This document shows, piece by piece, positions 12,634-13,185 of a stretch of DNA of 13,185 nt. The translations under genes were made by a program, and so were the position numbers. Every line of letters begins with the position of its first letter. The stretch's first letter is position 1. This DNA is from Dehalococcoidales bacterium (GTDB taxonomy: Bacteria; Chloroflexota; Dehalococcoidia; Dehalococcoidales; UBA5627). The stretch is from positions 1-13,185 of the forward strand of contig JAQTVR010000020.1 of NCBI GenBank assembly GCA_028706995.1. Reading direction: 5' to 3'. Below the pieces are notes generated by a model. It was not told the DNA's origin. It was given only the letters and a program-made list of their open reading frames with translations, and searched no databases.

Positions 12634-13185
12634 TTATCCGCCTATCTGCCACATCTGCCTTTTGTTTAATATCAGTTCGTCTCCTTCACGATGCCGTCCC
12701 TGTTTTAAAAATACAGCTTTTTTGATTATATCTTCCAGTTCCTCTAAACTTGCTCCTGCTCTTAACGGCCCTTTTATATCGACTTCATCATCTTGCATCA
12801 GACAAGGCATCAATCTTCCGTCAGCGGTAAGCCGGAAACGGTTACATTCCGAACAAAAGCCATGTGTCATAGCGCCGATAAACCCTACTGTTCCTTTAGT
12901 ATCCCTGAACCTATAGTATTTAGCCGGTCCGTTACCTGCCGAAGTCCCGCATGGTTCCATAGGTCCCAGCGTATTTTGTATAATAACTTTTATCTCATCT
13001 ATGCCGACCATTTTTTTCTTGTCCTCATTAGTATCAGCAAACGGCATATATTCGATATAACGTATATTCCAGCCATTTGTAATGCTCTTTTTTGCAAAAT
13101 CGACTATTTCATCATCGTTTATTCCCCTCAACACGACAATATTTACCTTAATAGGGTCTAAACCAGCCTCTATCGCCGCCTCAAT
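12634..13185 (-). CDS. moaA: GTP 3',8-cyclase MoaA, C-terminal part (5' end outside window)
   Basis: The 183 visible residues are the C-terminal half of the radical SAM enzyme MoaA; the N-terminal CxxxCxxC cluster region lies beyond the window. The first visible residues continue the barrel (GLDPIKVNIVVLRGINDDEI), and IRYIEYMPF follows. The second [4Fe-4S] cluster site is present as FCSECNRFRLTADGRLMPCL, with the three cysteines in CxxC and a third 14 positions later. The protein ends in IGG like other MoaA proteins, where a Gly-Gly tail takes part in catalysis. It opens an operon with moaC, and together they perform the first step of Moco synthesis from GTP. Confidence 0.94.
   Translation of the reverse strand: MEAAIEAGLDPIKVNIVVLRGINDDEIVDFAKKSITNGWNIRYIEYMPFADTNEDKKKMVGIDEIKVIIQNTLGPMEPCGTSAGNGPAKYYRFRDTKGTVGFIGAMTHGFCSECNRFRLTADGRLMPCLMQDDEVDIKGPLRAGASLEELEDIIKKAVFLKQGRHREGDELILNKRQMWQIGG

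Overview
The window looks like chromosomal DNA from a strictly anaerobic bacterium. It carries a complete four-subunit pyruvate:ferredoxin oxidoreductase operon, several small iron-sulfur proteins and a molybdenum cofactor (Moco) gene cluster. A non-canonical FtsZ/CetZ-like GTPase, a lipoprotein with an unusual EEWLH motif and an overall AT-leaning composition suggest the Chloroflexota, perhaps Dehalococcoidia. That placement is inference from gene character, not from any search.

Layout. Positions 1-1449 (+) hold the 3' part of a long alpha-helical protein made of at least fourteen tandem 25-residue units. It converges on a tubulin-superfamily GTPase (1515-2687, -), and a perfect 30-base palindrome lies between them. 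A lipoprotein (2958-4208, -) follows and is divergent from a shortened DnaJ-like co-chaperone (4332-5123, +). A 270-base gap between the GTPase and the lipoprotein holds a nested inverted repeat.

The middle of the window is a tightly packed operon, gamma-delta-alpha-beta of pyruvate synthase (5310-8311), plus a fifth small gene for a double [4Fe-4S] protein with an extra CxxC...CxxC module (8313-8687). tRNA-Arg(CCG) lies just upstream and tRNA-Pro(TGG) just downstream, all on the plus strand. The operon should interconvert pyruvate with acetyl-CoA and CO2 using ferredoxin-level electrons, and the fifth gene probably supplies an electron carrier.

The right part concerns molybdenum. A DNA-binding-domain-only ModE-like regulator (8826-9206, -) is divergent from a zinc-ribbon protein (9432-9890, +). 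Next comes a collapsed ABC transporter remnant (9908-10105), in which the start of an ATPase is fused to fragments of a permease C-terminus. Then come moaB-moeA (10203-11911, +), three tandem REP-like palindromes (11983-12098), and moaA-moaC on the opposite strand (13185-12129), with moaA running off the window. MoaA and MoaC make cyclic pyranopterin monophosphate; MoaB and MoeA adenylate molybdopterin and insert molybdenum. The step between (molybdopterin synthase) is not in the window.
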